Assembly: GCF_007197775.1 (NCBI RefSeq)
Contig: NZ_CP041638.1
Coordinates: 3,410,001-3,474,000 of the forward strand
Origin: Thalassotalea sp. PS06
Lineage (GTDB): Bacteria > Pseudomonadota > Gammaproteobacteria > Enterobacterales > Alteromonadaceae
Length of the DNA: 64,000 nucleotides
Reading direction: 5' to 3'
The translations under genes were made by a program, and so were the position numbers. Under the pieces are notes generated by a model. It searched no databases, was not told the DNA's origin, and saw nothing but the letters and a program-made list of their open reading frames with translations. Positions 1-10,596 of the stretch are shown here, piece by piece. Within the stretch, counting starts at the first letter, position 1. Every line of letters begins with the position of its first letter.

Positions 1-638
1 CGAAATGTCTGGGAGCAGGCACTGATAAAGATTTTCCGGGATGTATCAAAGGCTTATTTTTAACTGACAAAACCGATAAAGAAAAGAACGCACTGGATAA
101 AGATTTTTTTGATGAGCGTAGGAATCTGGTTACCAGTGTCAGCCACGATCACGACTTTAATCCACAAGAACTAGGTGAGTTTAACGACCTGCTCGTAGAC
201 ACTTACAACCTCGATACGCTGAACGTATATGTAGACGATATCGAATTTGGGTTATTCGCCGCAACCAACCGAAAACCGGTAACAACTACGCGCAAAAGAT
301 CAACCGACCCGAAAGTAACTGAGATTCCAATGCAACACGGATCCGTTTTCGGAGCCAAAATCAGTTTTGATTCAAACGACGATATGGATGTTAAGTGGCC
401 ACGAACTATGGTCAAATTCAAATGGACGACACCAGAAAGCATACGTGAATACTCCGAGGAGTACACAAGCATCGTTCGGCTTGATGAGGACATTAATTTT
501 CGCTGGGAGATTAATCGCGATTATGAACTCATTGAAGGAGATTGGCGCTTGCAGATCCTAACCATGGATAATAAGGTATTGTTTGATAAGTTATTTACTA
601 CCGTAGCTAAGCAACAAACCTCTGAACAGGCACCTTAA
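1..638 (+). CDS. DUF3859-like protein, 5' end cut by window
   Basis: The frame is open from base 3 to a TAA at 636-638, so this is the C-terminal 211 residues of a longer protein. An internal ATG at 330 is not the real start because coding sequence continues upstream of it. The C-terminal 120 residues (from IEFGLFAA through a Gly-Asp-Trp-Arg-Leu turn to the last strands) resemble the DUF3859 beta-sandwich domain by memory of the family pattern; function unknown. The upstream part is charged and polar. No neighbour suggests a role. A weak hairpin (CCTCTG at 619-624 pairing with CAGAGG at 640-645, followed by TTTT) may end the transcript. Confidence 0.6.
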   Translation, partial: KCLGAGTDKDFPGCIKGLFLTDKTDKEKNALDKDFFDERRNLVTSVSHDHDFNPQELGEFNDLLVDTYNLDTLNVYVDDIEFGLFAATNRKPVTTTRKRSTDPKVTEIPMQHGSVFGAKISFDSNDDMDVKWPRTMVKFKWTTPESIREYSEEYTSIVRLDEDINFRWEINRDYELIEGDWRLQILTMDNKVLFDKLFTTVAKQQTSEQAP

Positions 639-662
639 TCAGAGGCTTTTAACCCAATAACC

Positions 663-1835
<1,173 letters not shown>

Positions 1836-1905
1836 CCTCAATCATCGTAACGGGGCCATTCATTGTTTGGCCCTTCCATTTAAAAAATATTGTTTAGAAA
1901 AATTT

Positions 1906-2763
1906 ATGACCACAGCGTTAAATCGAATCAGCCACAATCGCATGTTTGCTGGTAATCACCAGAGATTCAGCCATCACAGCGACGTCAATCAATGTCAGAT
2001 GACCTTCGCCATTTATCAACCAGACTCAGTTAAAGATCAGGCGTTACCGGTTTTGTATTGGTTATCGGGTTTAACCTGTAATGATGAAAACTTCAGTACC
2101 AAAGCTGGAGCCCAGCGCGTTGCCGACGAACTTGGTATGGTTTTGGTAATGCCGGACACCAGCCCCCGCGGCGACGATATTCCCGATGACAGCGAAGGTG
2201 CCTACGATTTTGGTCTGGGCGCGGGGTTTTATGTTAATGCGACTCAGGAACCTTATAAGAAAAATTATCAGATGTACGATTACATCACCAAAGAGCTACC
2301 GTCGATAATTGAAGAGAACTTTAATGTAACGGATAAAAAGTCCATTACCGGTCACTCAATGGGCGGCCATGGCGCGATTATCTGTGCCCTGAAAAATCCG
2401 GGAATGTATCAATCGGTCAGCGCCTTTGCGCCGATTAGCAATCCTAGTAATTGCCCTTGGGGCGAAAAAGCATTAACCGGTTACTTAGGCTCGAATCGAG
2501 GCGATTGGTTTGCATGGGATAGTGTCGAGATGATCAAAGTATTGGAAGGTGGCGATCCGTTCCTTGAACTACCTTTGAAAGTTACCCAGGGGCTTGCCGA
2601 CAATTTCCTCGAGGAACAGTTAAAACCTCAGGCGTTAGTCGATGCCTGTGAAACGAGAGGTAAAGAGCTCGATTATCAAGGTGTAGAAGGTTTCGACCAT
2701 AGCTACTTCTTTATCGCCAGCTTTATCGAAGAACATTTGCGATTTCATCGTAAATATTTATGA
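1906..2763 (+). CDS. fghA: S-formylglutathione hydrolase
   Basis: Esterase D family alpha/beta hydrolase that releases formate and glutathione from S-formylglutathione, the second step of formaldehyde detoxification after adhC, 70 bp upstream. From the ATG at 1906 the protein has 285 residues, the usual size, and begins a few residues before the conserved FSHHSD segment. The open frame extends to 1825, overlapping adhC, but that extension looks unlike the family. Catalytic Ser151 sits in GHSMGGHG, with the Asp in GLADNFLEEQ and the His in GFDHSYFF. The ribosome binding site is weak, so translation may depend on coupling to adhC. Confidence 0.94.
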   Translation: MTTALNRISHNRMFAGNHQRFSHHSDVNQCQMTFAIYQPDSVKDQALPVLYWLSGLTCNDENFSTKAGAQRVADELGMVLVMPDTSPRGDDIPDDSEGAYDFGLGAGFYVNATQEPYKKNYQMYDYITKELPSIIEENFNVTDKKSITGHSMGGHGAIICALKNPGMYQSVSAFAPISNPSNCPWGEKALTGYLGSNRGDWFAWDSVEMIKVLEGGDPFLELPLKVTQGLADNFLEEQLKPQALVDACETRGKELDYQGVEGFDHSYFFIASFIEEHLRFHRKYL

Positions 2764-2951
2764 ACAATTAACACATCGGCAAAAGCCGGACCACTGCGCC
2801 ATAACAGCAATAACATCAGCAGTTACAGTACAATGATGTTTTTTTAGCCGGAACAGCGAATTAAGCGGCCCCGCCCCTTTATTTTACAGTGCGGGAGAGT
2901 ACAATAGCCGCCAATTTTTCAGGCTGTTCCAACATGTTTCTTGAGGCGCAT

Positions 2952-4145
2952 ATGTCATCAGACTTTTTACAACACCTTCAACAACAAATTGACCAGGTTA
3001 AAGACGAAGGTCTTTACAAAGCAGAGCGAGTCATAACCTCAGCACAGCAAGCCGAAATTGCGGTAAGCAGTGGCGAGGAAGTCGTAAACTTTTGCGCCAA
3101 TAACTATCTGGGTTTAGCAAACCATCCTGATCTCATCGCCGCCGCAAAAGCCGGCCTTGATGATCATGGTTTTGGTATGGCTTCGGTGCGTTTTATCTGC
3201 GGTACCCAAGACATTCACAAAACCTTAGAGCAAAAACTAAGTAACTTTTTAGGCATGGAAGATACCATTCTTTACTCTTCCTGTTTTGATGCCAATGCCG
3301 GTTTATTTGAAACCATCTTAGGCCCAGAAGATGCGATCATCTCCGACGCCCTTAACCATGCTTCCATTATCGACGGTGTGCGCCTGTGCAAAGCCAAACG
3401 TTTTCGTTATGCCAACAACGATATGGCAGAGCTGGAAGCGCAATTAATTGCCGCCGATGAGGCCGGTGCTCGTTACAAGCTAATTGCCACCGACGGTGTA
3501 TTCTCAATGGATGGCGTTATCGCCAATCTAAAAGGCGTTTGTGATCTTGCCGATAAATACAATGCGTTAGTCATGGTTGATGATTCCCATGCGGTCGGTT
3601 TTGTCGGTGAAGACGGCCGTGGTTCACACGAGTATTGTCAAGTGATGGATCGCGTAGACATTATTACCGGTACGCTAGGTAAAGCAATGGGTGGTGCGTC
3701 AGGTGGCTATACCTCTGGTAAAAAAGAAATCGTAGAATGGTTACGTCAACGTTCTCGTCCATACCTATTCTCAAATTCATTAGCACCAGCCATTGTCAGT
3801 GCGTCAATTAAAGTTCTGGATATGTTGGCTGAAGGCGGCGAATTACGTCAAACCTTAAAAGCCAATGCCTCCTATTTCCGCGAGCAAATGGAAGCCGCTG
3901 GATTTACTTGCGCGGGCGCTGATCACGCCATTGTGCCAGTCATGTTAGGTGATGCTAAAGTTGCCGCCGATATGGCCGATAAACTGTTAGCCGAAGGCAT
4001 TTATGTTATCGGCTTTTCATTCCCGGTTGTGCCAAAAGGCCAGGCGCGAATTCGTACCCAGATTTCCGCGGCGCATACTCGCGCACAATTGGATAAAGCC
4101 ATCGAAGCCTTTATTCGTATCGGTAAAGAGATGGGCATCATCTAG
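2952..4145 (+). CDS. kbl: 2-amino-3-ketobutyrate CoA ligase (glycine C-acetyltransferase)
   Basis: PLP enzyme of the alpha-oxoamine synthase family. It converts 2-amino-3-ketobutyrate, the product of threonine dehydrogenase, plus CoA into glycine and acetyl-CoA. The 397 residues match the family length from the ATG at 2952, which has GAGG 7 bases upstream; a GTG-initiated extension back to 2889 has no family similarity. [15 protein letters not shown] near the N-terminus, DDSHAVGF (cofactor Asp and His) and [10 protein letters not shown] (the PLP-binding Lys) are all present. It is followed 19 bp later by tdh, giving the classic kbl-tdh operon for threonine breakdown. Confidence 0.97.
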   Translation: MSSDFLQHLQQQIDQVKDEGLYKAERVITSAQQAEIAVSSGEEVVNFCANNYLGLANHPDLIAAAKAGLDDHGFGMASVRFICGTQDIHKTLEQKLSNFLGMEDTILYSSCFDANAGLFETILGPEDAIISDALNHASIIDGVRLCKAKRFRYANNDMAELEAQLIAADEAGARYKLIATDGVFSMDGVIANLKGVCDLADKYNALVMVDDSHAVGFVGEDGRGSHEYCQVMDRVDIITGTLGKAMGGASGGYTSGKKEIVEWLRQRSRPYLFSNSLAPAIVSASIKVLDMLAEGGELRQTLKANASYFREQMEAAGFTCAGADHAIVPVMLGDAKVAADMADKLLAEGIYVIGFSFPVVPKGQARIRTQISAAHTRAQLDKAIEAFIRIGKEMGII

Positions 4146-4164
4146 GTCTAGGTTCAGGAAGTAA

Positions 4165-5193
4165 ATGATGAAATCCTTAGCAAAATTAAAGGCCGAACCC
4201 GGCATTTGGATGACCGATTCTCCAAAGCCAGAATTAGGTCCAAATGATCTGTTAATCAAGATCAAAAAAACCGCTATTTGTGGTACTGATATTCATATCT
4301 ACAACTGGGATGAGTGGTCACAAAAAACCATCCCGGTACCTATGGTTGTCGGTCATGAATATGCGGGCGAAGTGGTGGATATTGGCCAGGAAGTTCGCGG
4401 TTTTAGTATCGGCGACAGAGTATCTGGCGAAGGTCATATCACCTGTGGTCACTGTCGTAACTGTCGTGCCGGTCGCCGTCATCTGTGTAACAACACCTTT
4501 GGTGTTGGTGTTGATCGCCCGGGAAGCTTCGCTGAATATTTGGTAATTCCAGCCTATAACGCCTTTAAATTACCAGATGAAATCAGCGACGAATTAGCGG
4601 CAATCTTTGACCCATTTGGTAACGCCGTGCATACCGCATTATCGTTTGATTTAGTGGGTGAAGATGTACTGATCACTGGTGCCGGTCCCATCGGCATTAT
4701 GGCAGCTGCGGTTGCTAAGCACGTTGGCGCTCGTCACGTCGTGATTACCGACATCAATGAATACCGTTTGGATTTAGCCCGCAAAATGGGGGCAACCCGC
4801 GCCGTTAATGTCAGCAAAGAAAGCCTTACCGATGTAATGAAGGACCTTGGCATGACCGAAGGTTTCGATGTTGGTCTGGAAATGTCTGGGGTGCCAGTTG
4901 CCTTCCGCGACATGCTGGAAAACATGAATAATGGCGGCAAGATTGCGATGCTAGGTATTCCAGGTCAGGATATGGCTATCGACTGGAGTAAAGTGATTTT
5001 CAAAGGCTTAACCATCAAAGGTATTTATGGCCGTGAAATGTTTGAAACCTGGTATAAGATGGCGTCCCTGATTCAATCGGGTCTGGACTTGTCACCCATC
5101 ATTACCCATCACTTCCCTATTGATGATTTTCAGCAAGGTTTTGATGCCATGTTGTCAGGTAACTCTGGCAAGGTGATACTGCACTGGGATTAA
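4165..5193 (+). CDS. tdh: L-threonine 3-dehydrogenase
   Basis: Zinc-dependent medium-chain dehydrogenase that oxidises L-threonine to 2-amino-3-ketobutyrate with NAD+; kbl then cleaves the product. Its 342 residues are very close to the E. coli enzyme throughout. Zinc ligands appear in [12 protein letters not shown] and GHEYAG, the structural zinc cluster in [15 protein letters not shown], and the NAD loop in GAGPIGIM. Two successive ATGs (4165 and 4168) follow an AGGAAG box; the second would give the more usual MKSL start. A strong terminator follows at 5231-5266, closing the kbl-tdh operon. Confidence 0.97.
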   Translation: MMKSLAKLKAEPGIWMTDSPKPELGPNDLLIKIKKTAICGTDIHIYNWDEWSQKTIPVPMVVGHEYAGEVVDIGQEVRGFSIGDRVSGEGHITCGHCRNCRAGRRHLCNNTFGVGVDRPGSFAEYLVIPAYNAFKLPDEISDELAAIFDPFGNAVHTALSFDLVGEDVLITGAGPIGIMAAAVAKHVGARHVVITDINEYRLDLARKMGATRAVNVSKESLTDVMKDLGMTEGFDVGLEMSGVPVAFRDMLENMNNGGKIAMLGIPGQDMAIDWSKVIFKGLTIKGIYGREMFETWYKMASLIQSGLDLSPIITHHFPIDDFQQGFDAMLSGNSGKVILHWD

Positions 5194-5230
5194 CCAATTC
5201 CGAATACCTGCAGAAACGATGCAACTTTGT

Positions 5231-5266
5231 AAACCGCTAACGCGCTTTCGCGTTAGCGGTTTTTTA
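5231..5266 (+). terminator. Rho-independent terminator after kbl-tdh
   Basis: A 14-bp perfect stem (arms 5231-5244 and 5249-5262, core CGCTAACGCG) with a CTTT loop runs straight into a T tract. It lies 37 bp past the tdh stop. The left flank is not A-rich enough to call it strongly bidirectional. Confidence 0.92.
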
Positions 5267-5340
5267 TCATATTAACTTCTGAAATTAGGTTTGCTAGGAT
5301 CAGGGCCATTATTAACCCCAATTGTGCAGAGACAATTCCC

Positions 5341-5673
5341 GTGCAAAATAACGATGTAACCTTTAAACACATTAATGCTCAGCAAGTCGCTGAAGGCCTG
5401 GATAACAACGACTATGTCATTGTTGATATCCGTGATGCGAATTCATATGGCAACAGTCATATTCCCGGCGCCGTGCATTTAACCAATGATAATTTGACAG
5501 ACTTTTTGCATCAGGCGGACTATGATGTACCTACCATAGTGTGTTGTTATCATGGAATTTCTTCGCAACAGGCGGCGCAATTTCTGATCAGCCAGGACTT
5601 TACCGACGTATATTCCTTAGATGGTGGTTTCGAGCAGTGGGCAATGCTTTACCCAGATAAAATAGAGCGCTAA
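5341..5673 (+). CDS. glpE: Thiosulfate sulfurtransferase GlpE (rhodanese)
   Basis: Single-domain rhodanese of 110 residues that transfers sulfane sulfur from thiosulfate to acceptors such as cyanide or thioredoxin. The active-site loop is CCYHGISS; by alignment with E. coli GlpE the catalytic residue is Cys69. The start is a GTG at 5341; no better ATG exists in frame before the conserved FKHINAQQ region. The gene sits 9 bp upstream of glpG, as in the enterobacterial glpEG pair, but the glpR repressor gene is absent and ubiC follows instead. Confidence 0.93.
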   Translation: MQNNDVTFKHINAQQVAEGLDNNDYVIVDIRDANSYGNSHIPGAVHLTNDNLTDFLHQADYDVPTIVCCYHGISSQQAAQFLISQDFTDVYSLDGGFEQWAMLYPDKIER

Positions 5674-5682
5674 GGATAGGTT

Positions 5683-6570
5683 ATGAGCGAACTGGTTCCA
5701 CTGGTAAAAGTAAAGCAGTCGGGTATGGCCAAGATATTCGTCAGTTATTTGCAAAGCCAGGGGATCGAAGCGGCAAGCAGGCCAGCGGAGAGTAGTACCG
5801 AAAATGCTGAGCCGTTTCCACACGTGATTTATTGTCAGGAAGACAAAATCGAACAGGCCAAAGCGGAGTTCGCAGAATTTGTTCGTCATCCAAACCAAAG
5901 TAAATTTCAGGATTCCGCCTGGCAAAGTGGCTCTAGCATCAATATTCGTTCAGGCCAGCGCCTTTCAAAAGAAATCACCAGCAGTTTAAAAGCGAAAGCC
6001 GGTTGGTTCACCCTCACCATCTTCGCATTGTGTTGGTTGGTATACCTATATTCGCTAGTGGCGTTTAATGCGTCATTTGATGCTCTTAAGTTCAATCAAT
6101 TCGGTGACTTAACGCAAACCATGGACGAACCATGGCGATGGTTAACACCCGCGATATTCCATTTCTCTTTTCTACATATCGCCTTTAACACCCTTTGGTG
6201 GTGGCAGCTTGGCGGTCAGATAGAACAAAACTTAGGAAGTTGGCGGTTAATCTTTTTGTTCCTCGGCTCTGCGTTACTTTCTAATAGTGCGCAATTTTAT
6301 GTATCCGGCCCTAACTTTGGCGGCTTGTCTGGCGTTGTTTATGCCACAGTCGGATTCGTCTGGTGGTTCGGCTACCTCAATCCCGGACACAAAATTCATT
6401 TAGAAAAACCCATTGTTGGTTTTCTTTTATTTTGGTTGGTGTTAGGTTTTACCGACCTAATGCCAATCAATGTTGCCAACACGGCGCACCTGGTCGGCTT
6501 ATTATCTGGTATCGCCTTCGCGTTCTTCGTTACCCATAGGCTAAAACTTGAGAAGTCCATTGAACACTGA
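5683..6570 (+). CDS. glpG: Rhomboid intramembrane serine protease GlpG
   Basis: Inner-membrane protease of 295 residues with a cytosolic N-terminal domain (about 1-95) followed by six predicted membrane helices. The catalytic dyad is Ser216 in GGLSGVVYA and His269 in NTAHLVGL; the HxxxN motif of the oxyanion region is seen in FLHIAFNTLWWW. It cleaves membrane proteins within or near transmembrane helices; in E. coli it helps remove orphan complex subunits. The ATG at 5683 has AAGGATAGG before it. It overlaps the start of ubiC by 11-23 bases, so the two are probably cotranscribed. Confidence 0.94.
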   Translation: MSELVPLVKVKQSGMAKIFVSYLQSQGIEAASRPAESSTENAEPFPHVIYCQEDKIEQAKAEFAEFVRHPNQSKFQDSAWQSGSSINIRSGQRLSKEITSSLKAKAGWFTLTIFALCWLVYLYSLVAFNASFDALKFNQFGDLTQTMDEPWRWLTPAIFHFSFLHIAFNTLWWWQLGGQIEQNLGSWRLIFLFLGSALLSNSAQFYVSGPNFGGLSGVVYATVGFVWWFGYLNPGHKIHLEKPIVGFLLFWLVLGFTDLMPINVANTAHLVGLLSGIAFAFFVTHRLKLEKSIEH

Positions 6571-7156
6571 GTTACATCAATTAAAACAGCAATTCCCCAT
6601 TGGTTTAGACGTTAACTGGGTATCGGCATCATTGGCACCCAAACAATCAACGATTAATGACTGGTTGTTGGACCCAACATCGCTTACCGCTCGATTAAAG
6701 CGCCACTGTCAGGAGTTTCGGGTATTGCTTTTAGGACAGCAATTACAACCCTGCCCTGCCCATGAAGCGCTGCAAAATGATGACGGCAGCGCCAGCAAGG
6801 GGATCAGCGAAGGTGAGGAAGTGTTGGTCCGAGAAGTCTTACTCTATTGCGATAACGTGCCAGTGGTTTTTGCCCGCTCACTGTTACCTTCAGGTTCTCT
6901 TACTGGTGAACAGAAAGCTCTGGCAGAGCTCGGTGAACAACCCCTGGGCCAAGTTCTTTTCAACAATCCAAAGCTAACCAGAAAGGTTTTGCAGGTCGCC
7001 GAAATCGCGCCATCTTTGCGTCTTTGCGAACTGGCAAAAATGGCGGACTTGGAAGTAACGCATTCGTTATGGGGACGCCGCTCATTGTTTCATATCGAAG
7101 AAAAGCCACTTATGGTCGCAGAGGTCTTTCTTCCCGGCGCCCTGGCGTATCAATAA
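6548..7156 (+). CDS. ubiC: Chorismate pyruvate-lyase
   Basis: Splits chorismate into 4-hydroxybenzoate and pyruvate, the first committed step of ubiquinone synthesis, in the cytosol. The family pattern is clear: the LREVLLYCD-like segment EVLVREVLLYCDN, then TLTRKVLQ-like and WGRRSLFHIEEKPLMVAEVFLPG. The 202 residues exceed E. coli UbiC (165) mainly through an insert around HEALQNDDGSASKG. No ATG is available; TTG codons at 6548 and 6560 both overlap the end of glpG, so the exact start is uncertain. ubiA, usually the next gene, lies about 2.4 kb downstream beyond two minus-strand genes. Confidence 0.9.
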   Translation: MRSPLNTELHQLKQQFPIGLDVNWVSASLAPKQSTINDWLLDPTSLTARLKRHCQEFRVLLLGQQLQPCPAHEALQNDDGSASKGISEGEEVLVREVLLYCDNVPVVFARSLLPSGSLTGEQKALAELGEQPLGQVLFNNPKLTRKVLQVAEIAPSLRLCELAKMADLEVTHSLWGRRSLFHIEEKPLMVAEVFLPGALAYQ

Positions 7157-7213
7157 TAGAAATCAACGGGCGAGAATTGTTGATATTCTAATTAAAGATA
7201 GACATGGTATTGA

Positions 7214-7786
7214 CTAAAAATCATATCCTACCAGGAGAGAAATATTATTCAGCTTGTAGTTTTCAAAATAGAAAATTTTCTGTGAGTCCCAATTATATTG
7301 GGTCAGTTCACCACCCACATATACATTGTCAGTTAAATGTTTTCTGAAACCGAAAGAAAAATAATAGCCTTTTCCTTCGTCACTCAGAGTAGGGTAGTCC
7401 GTAAACCTATCCTCTACAGGTGGTAATGTGCTCTCATATAGTGTCCCGAGGCTGCCGCCCCAGAGAGATAACCCAAACCGAGCTACGACATATAAATCCT
7501 TGTGTAAATAATTCCCTATTTTTACACCCAAGTTGACTGAATCTGCTTCTACATCGTAATAATAGAATCCATGATCACCTTTTTCAGTCTCTGCAAGATT
7601 GCCAAAATCAATGTAAGACACCTCTACGCCAAAATATTGATTATAGTTATAGACACCTTTAACACTGAATGACGTATCGTCTTTTTTTTGCGACCTTCCG
7701 ACAGATAATTCTCCGGCCAAATCAATTTTCGCTTGAGCTACTGCAGGTAAAAATAAAAGTATGATTAGGGATAATTTCTTGTGCAT
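7214..7786 (-). CDS. Outer-membrane beta-barrel protein (OmpA/OmpW-like size)
   Basis: The 190-residue product starts with a typical signal peptide (KKLSLIILLFLPAVAQA) and then shows alternating polar/hydrophobic strands rich in Gly, Tyr and Phe, ending in GYDF, the C-terminal aromatic expected for BAM-inserted barrels. It is probably a small 8-strand barrel of the OMP_b-brl class. The start at 7786 is preferred over 7798 because GGAGAA precedes it at proper spacing. It sits alone on the minus strand between ubiC and a MATE gene. Substrate and role are not apparent. Confidence 0.7.
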   Translation of the reverse strand: MHKKLSLIILLFLPAVAQAKIDLAGELSVGRSQKKDDTSFSVKGVYNYNQYFGVEVSYIDFGNLAETEKGDHGFYYYDVEADSVNLGVKIGNYLHKDLYVVARFGLSLWGGSLGTLYESTLPPVEDRFTDYPTLSDEGKGYYFSFGFRKHLTDNVYVGGELTQYNWDSQKIFYFENYKLNNISLLVGYDF

Positions 7787-7990
7787 ATACTTCTCCATAA
7801 ATAGGCACTTAACACATCAGTGTGACAAGACTTCGAACAATGAAAATACGTTCAAAGGGGTTTGGACAGGACGAGTATTTCTATCAAAAACAGCAGGTTA
7901 ATTCCACTTAATTTTTTTCACCTATAAATGGATGTAATCAAGGAGTCAAAGTTTTTGAAAGTGTTTCAACAACTCTGCCCCTTGATCGAG

Positions 7991-9346
7991 TTAGGTAGTT
8001 GCGAGGTTATTTAGCCACTTCTTAGATGCAACCCGCCAACCAAACAATATCAACTTACAAATCTCTTCCGAATAGGAAACGACTACCACCCAAAATAGCG
8101 GCAACTGGAAATAAAAAGCCGCCAGAATTGTAAGTGGAATACTAACAATCCACATCCCCGTCGTGTCGATGTAAAGGCAGGCCTTAGTCTCTCCTCCGGC
8201 ACGAAGTACACCCATCGCCATTGTCATATTGGTAATTTTAAGGCTACCACCAAGAGCAATAATCAAAAAAATGTCGCCCGCTAAATCTAGCGTCGAAGAC
8301 GGCAAATCGGCAAAAGGAATAAATACCCAGCTTTTGATCCCATACAGCAACCCGCCAGCAATCACTGCCACCACAGGCGCTAACAGCGAAAAAGTCCGCG
8401 CGATTGACCAGGCTTCGTCAAACTTATCAGCGCCAAGGCGCTGGCCAACCATAATGGCACAGGCGGATGCAAAACCAAAAAACAAGGAGATAAACATCCC
8501 TTCTACTGGGGCTAATATGCTCATCACCGCTAATTCCTGGGTACCAATTCTGCCATAGATCAATTGATACACTAAGGTTCCAAGCGACCACACTCCAAAG
8601 CTGAACATCATTGGCCATACCAAGGCTACTAATTTGCGCCAGGCTTGGGTGTCATTTAAACTGGCGAAATCGTGTCTTGAGGGCTTAACCGGATGGCGCA
8701 TCGCGACCAGAAACCAAACCAAGATTATCAAATGCAGTAATCTGGACACAGTTGTGGCAATGGCCGCACCATCAACTCCAAGTGGCTCAATACCTAAGCC
8801 ACCATTGATCAGCCAATAATTCAAAATAACGTTCAGGCCAATCGCAATGGAGCTTAATACCATTGGCAGCTTGACCTGATTGAGACTACGAAGGGCGTTT
8901 TCAATCACCATAATGCCGGCGACAAATAATAAGCTCGGCATCGTGATCCAAAGATAGCTTTCACCCAAAGCTATCACTTGGTTATCAGTACTCCCTAATT
9001 CAATCAGTTGATCGGCATAGGCAAAATTAAGCAAAACGACTGGGATTAGGGCAAACACCGTGACACTGACGCCCATCAATATCGCTCGACGGACTTTCAT
9101 CATATTGCCTGCACCAAAATACTGAGAGGCTAAAATCCCCACCGCCCAAGCGCCGCCATTGACTAATACCAAAACCACAAATTGAATGCGATTTCCCAGC
9201 CCTACTGCAGCGACCGCAGCATCCCCTAAATGACTGACCATCATGACATCAATCATCCCTAGCATGGTGACCAGGGTTTGTTGTAAAGAGATTGGCCAGG
9301 CGAGTTTAATACTGGCTTTGACAGACTGCATATTTAAGAATGGCAT
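7991..9346 (-). CDS. MATE family multidrug/cation antiporter
   Basis: Integral inner-membrane protein of 451 residues with about twelve hydrophobic segments in two repeated halves, as expected of MATE exporters that expel cationic compounds in exchange for Na+ or H+. Early conserved features include WPISLQQTLVTMLGMIDVMMVSHLGDAAVAAVGLG and the mid-protein NYWLINGGLGIEPLGVDGAA. It belongs to the NorM/DinF group; I cannot assign it to one subfamily. Alternative in-frame starts lie five residues in. It and the preceding outer-membrane gene separate ubiC from ubiA. Confidence 0.9.
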   Translation of the reverse strand: MPFLNMQSVKASIKLAWPISLQQTLVTMLGMIDVMMVSHLGDAAVAAVGLGNRIQFVVLVLVNGGAWAVGILASQYFGAGNMMKVRRAILMGVSVTVFALIPVVLLNFAYADQLIELGSTDNQVIALGESYLWITMPSLLFVAGIMVIENALRSLNQVKLPMVLSSIAIGLNVILNYWLINGGLGIEPLGVDGAAIATTVSRLLHLIILVWFLVAMRHPVKPSRHDFASLNDTQAWRKLVALVWPMMFSFGVWSLGTLVYQLIYGRIGTQELAVMSILAPVEGMFISLFFGFASACAIMVGQRLGADKFDEAWSIARTFSLLAPVVAVIAGGLLYGIKSWVFIPFADLPSSTLDLAGDIFLIIALGGSLKITNMTMAMGVLRAGGETKACLYIDTTGMWIVSIPLTILAAFYFQLPLFWVVVVSYSEEICKLILFGWRVASKKWLNNLATT

Positions 9347-9553
9347 GGGCTAATTTTAAGTGTTTCGTGAAAAAATGGCTGTTAGAATATAGTCCGCATT
9401 CGGAGTTTCGTATCCTTTGTCGGCAATCTATATTGGTGTAAAAGGCGGCAAGTTTATCATTATTCCCCACTTTAGGAAGGAAAACTCCCGGCTCATACGT
9501 ATGTAAGCGCATCAAAACTTTACTGGCGCGTACAGCAGATAAATAACAACAAA

Positions 9554-10441
9554 GTGAGATTAGTAGACGTGGTAACAAACTGGTTTGGCTCTTTTGAAGG
9601 CATAAAGCAAATCACCCGCATGGATAAGCCCATTGGTACTTATCTGCTGATGTGGCCTACCCTTTGGGCGCTTTGGGTTGCTGCTGAAGAGTTTCCCGGT
9701 TGGCATTATTTTATCGTGTTCACCTTAGGTGTATTTATCATGCGCAGCGCCGGCTGTGTAATCAACGATTATGCCGATCGCAACGTCGATGGCAAAGTGA
9801 AGCGTACCAGTCAGCGGCCATTGGTGTCAGGCTTAATGAGCGAACAACAGGCGAAAAATCTGTTTTTCCTGCTTATCGCCATTGCCTTTGCTTTGGTACT
9901 TACCCTGTCTTGGCAAACCATCGCCTTATCTGTCGTAGCATTACTATTGGCCAGCAGCTATCCCTTTATGAAGCGCTACACCCACTTTCCACAAGTCGTA
10001 TTAGGCGCTGCTTTTAGCTGGGGCATGATCATGGCGTTTATGGAAATTCGAGGTTACATTCCGCTGGAAGCCTGGTTACTGTTTGCTGCAAATTTAGTAT
10101 GGACAGTTGCCTATGACACTATGTATGCCATGGTAGACAGAGATGATGATATAAAAATTGGCGTTAAATCCACAGCCGTGCTGTTTGGGCGTTTCGACAA
10201 GCTAATCATTGCCCTGATGCAGTTAGTCGTTCTCATATTGTTAATCTGGGTCGGGTTGAGATTGCAGTTTAATATGTTCTATTACGTATCTGTGGCTTTC
10301 ACCGCGGCTTCTTTTATCCATCAACAGCAGTTAATTAAAACCCGTAATCGCGACAAATGTTTTCGCGCCTTCCTTGATAATCATCACGGTCTGATGTTTA
10401 TGCTGGTTGGTATCTTATTGCAATACCACGAGTTTTACTAA
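9554..10441 (+). CDS. ubiA: 4-hydroxybenzoate octaprenyltransferase
   Basis: Membrane prenyltransferase that attaches the polyprenyl tail to 4-hydroxybenzoate, the step after UbiC. It has 295 residues with about eight membrane helices and both Asp-rich Mg-pyrophosphate motifs: NDYADRNVDG and YAMVDRDDDIKIG. MRMDKPIG-like (TRMDKPIGTYLLMWPTLWALW) lies near the N-terminus and MKRYTHFPQVVLGAAF in the middle, matching the family closely. The start is GTG at 9554, with another GTG at 9569; neither has a strong ribosome binding site. Confidence 0.95.
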   Translation: MRLVDVVTNWFGSFEGIKQITRMDKPIGTYLLMWPTLWALWVAAEEFPGWHYFIVFTLGVFIMRSAGCVINDYADRNVDGKVKRTSQRPLVSGLMSEQQAKNLFFLLIAIAFALVLTLSWQTIALSVVALLLASSYPFMKRYTHFPQVVLGAAFSWGMIMAFMEIRGYIPLEAWLLFAANLVWTVAYDTMYAMVDRDDDIKIGVKSTAVLFGRFDKLIIALMQLVVLILLIWVGLRLQFNMFYYVSVAFTAASFIHQQQLIKTRNRDKCFRAFLDNHHGLMFMLVGILLQYHEFY

Positions 10442-10596
10442 GCGTCAAACTACAGAGAAAAAGGCTTAGAACTAATTGGCGCAATTGGTTGGGACCAACG
10501 CGATGATAAATGCAATGAGCAGCAATATGCCGGTGAGCACGCAAACCATTTTACGATTTCGAAAAAAGCGTTCAAAGATATCTACTATGATTATCT

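Noticed and set aside
2889..2951. Longer kbl beginning at GTG 2889
   Set aside because: The added residues do not resemble the family, and the ATG at 2952 has its own ribosome binding site.
10472..10549. 25-residue hydrophobic frame (minus) after recQ, start ATG at 10549
   Set aside because: It could encode a small membrane peptide, but it has no ribosome binding site and its conservation is unknown; too weak to list as a gene.
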